Shown here: positions 5,831-6,797 of the stretch, one piece after another
Position numbering within the stretch: position 1 is the stretch's first letter
Layout of the letters: each line of letters starts with the position of its first letter
Assembly: GCA_014382465.1 (NCBI GenBank)
Contig: JACNJP010000258.1
Location: 1-6,797, forward strand
DNA: 6,797 nt
Reading direction: 5' to 3'
Source of the DNA: Planctomycetota bacterium
GTDB taxonomy: Bacteria; Planctomycetota; UBA1135
Position numbers and translations under genes: made by a program
Notes under the pieces: generated by a model
Told to the model about the DNA's origin: nothing
Databases searched by the model: none
Seen by the model: only the letters and a program-made list of their open reading frames with translations

Positions 5831-6797
5831 TCAGCCCTCCTTCTGGATGCGGTCGAGCATCTCACGCAGCAGCGTGGTGACGCGGATCTTCGACGGGCAG
5901 ACGTACTCGCACAGCGCCAGGTCCTCCTCCGCGAGCTCGAGCACGCCGAGCTTCTCGGCCCCCTCGAGGTCGTGGCTGGCGAGGGCCTTGATCAGCGGCG
6001 TGGCCAGGATGTCCATCGGCAGGACCTGGTCGTAGGAGCCGATCGGCACGATGGCGCGGTCGCCGCCGTTGATGTCGCTGTCGAAGACGAAGCGGCGCCG
6101 GACGAATTTGGCCAGCGCGGTGTTGGTGAAGGTGTGGCGGCTGCCGAAGGGCTTCAGCCAGCCGAGGAAGTCGCGCTGGGGAGCGTCCTCGATGACGCTC
6201 AGCATGTTGTCGTAGCGGCCGAGGTAGCCGTAGGGGCTGCCCGGCTTGGCGGTCCAGCCGCCGAGCACCGAGCCCGAGATCAGCCGCGGCTCGGCGGCCT
6301 CGATCCGGCCGGCGGTGAGGTCGGCGGTCGAGGCGCCCCGGCGGGTCCGGAGCAGCGCCGGCTGGGTCACTGCGGGGCCGACCAGGGCCACCACGCGGGC
6401 CACCGGGATCCGCCCGGTGGTGAGGAATTCGCCCATGTCGGCCAGGTCCTGGTAGCCGACGTGCCAGACGGTGCGCCCCGGCCCGACCGGGTCGAGGGCG
6501 TTGATGTGGACCCCGGCGTTGCCGGCCGGGTGCTTGCCCTGGAAGCCGGTGCGCTCGACGCCGTCGACCAGGAAGGCGCCCCAGTCCTCGCCGGCGGCGG
6601 TGCACAGCCGGACCCGGCCGGAGCTCAGCTTGGTCAAGGCCACCAGGCCGGCCCGGAAGTGGGCCTCCCGGCCCTCGAGGAGGGCCAGCGGCGGCGGCGC
6701 CAGCGGCCGGGTGTCCATCGCCGTGACGAAGATCGAGCGCGGGTCCTCGGCCGAGTTGGCGACCAGCTCGTAGGGCCGCTGGCGCAGGCAGGCCCAC
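5831..6797 (-). CDS. nqrA: Na+-translocating NADH:quinone reductase subunit A (5' end outside the window)
   Basis: NqrA is the peripheral cytoplasmic subunit of Na+-NQR that sits on NqrB and is required for quinone reduction. The window shows 321 complete codons and the stop. The family has about 446 residues, so roughly the first 120 lie beyond the right edge. The frame is open to the edge, and the ATG at 6718 is internal: it is the Met of the conserved FVTAMDTRPLA segment, preceded in frame by RPYELVANSAEDPRSI. Other family signatures are GVHINALDPV, VWHVGYQDLADMGEFLTTG, NGGDRAIVPIGSYDQVLPMD and the C-terminal LCEYVCPSKI ending in RIQKEG. It is the first gene of the operon, so the promoter should lie outside the window. 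No frameshift is seen. Confidence 0.97.
   Translation of the reverse strand, partial: WACLRQRPYELVANSAEDPRSIFVTAMDTRPLAPPPLALLEGREAHFRAGLVALTKLSSGRVRLCTAAGEDWGAFLVDGVERTGFQGKHPAGNAGVHINALDPVGPGRTVWHVGYQDLADMGEFLTTGRIPVARVVALVGPAVTQPALLRTRRGASTADLTAGRIEAAEPRLISGSVLGGWTAKPGSPYGYLGRYDNMLSVIEDAPQRDFLGWLKPFGSRHTFTNTALAKFVRRRFVFDSDINGGDRAIVPIGSYDQVLPMDILATPLIKALASHDLEGAEKLGVLELAEEDLALCEYVCPSKIRVTTLLREMLDRIQKEG
5835..5842 (-). promoter_or_regulatory. Ribosome binding site of nqrB
   Basis: The transcript reads AAGGAGGG, encoding the last residues of NqrA (Lys-Glu-Gly) and ending 9 nt before the nqrB ATG at 5825. A second AGGAG at 5827-5831 is too close to the ATG to serve. The site supports the start and coupled translation of nqrA and nqrB. 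Confidence 0.8.

Noticed and set aside
5831..6718. nqrA starting at ATG 6718
   Set aside because: That Met belongs to the conserved FVTAMDT segment in the middle of NqrA, and the frame continues with NqrA-like residues to the right edge.

Overview
The window is a GC-rich bacterial segment with codon third positions almost all G or C. It is dominated by one operon on the minus strand, read from the right edge leftward: nqrA (5' end outside the window), nqrB, nqrC, nqrD, nqrE, nqrF and apbE. This encodes the complete sodium-translocating NADH:quinone reductase (Na+-NQR) plus the flavin transferase that matures it. All six subunits keep the expected family lengths, cofactor residues and canonical order, so the complex looks functional. 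The genes are tightly packed (gaps of 2 to 12 nt, or short overlaps), with no internal promoter visible; the operon promoter must lie beyond the right edge.

How the genes work together: NqrF takes electrons from NADH through FAD and a 2Fe-2S centre. NqrD and NqrE carry the paired cysteines of the intramembrane iron-sulfur site. NqrC and NqrB carry covalent FMN on the threonine of an SGAT motif (Thr-230 and Thr-213 here). NqrB also binds riboflavin and the quinone site, and NqrA is the large peripheral subunit that completes the complex. ApbE, a predicted lipoprotein facing the periplasm, attaches FMN to the two SGAT motifs. The small iron-delivery factor NqrM, which often follows apbE in proteobacteria, is not present in the 315 nt left of apbE.

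The left 315 nt hold no minus-strand gene. They contain a G-rich low-complexity tract (with a run of 17 G) followed by about 53 codons of plausible coding sequence on the plus strand, ending at 289 and converging on apbE. I do not recognise this product.

The points worth a second look are start codons and an RNA structure. nqrC can only start at TTG. apbE has no ATG, GTG or TTG in a sensible place and may start at a CTG overlapping the nqrF stop codon. A perfect 13-bp inverted repeat sits 27 nt past the nqrF stop, inside the apbE signal-peptide region. The taxon cannot be fixed from this window; Na+-NQR occurs in many Gram-negative phyla, and a lipoprotein ApbE fits a Gram-negative or didermic host. 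I found no undescribed system here; the core is a well-known respiratory complex.
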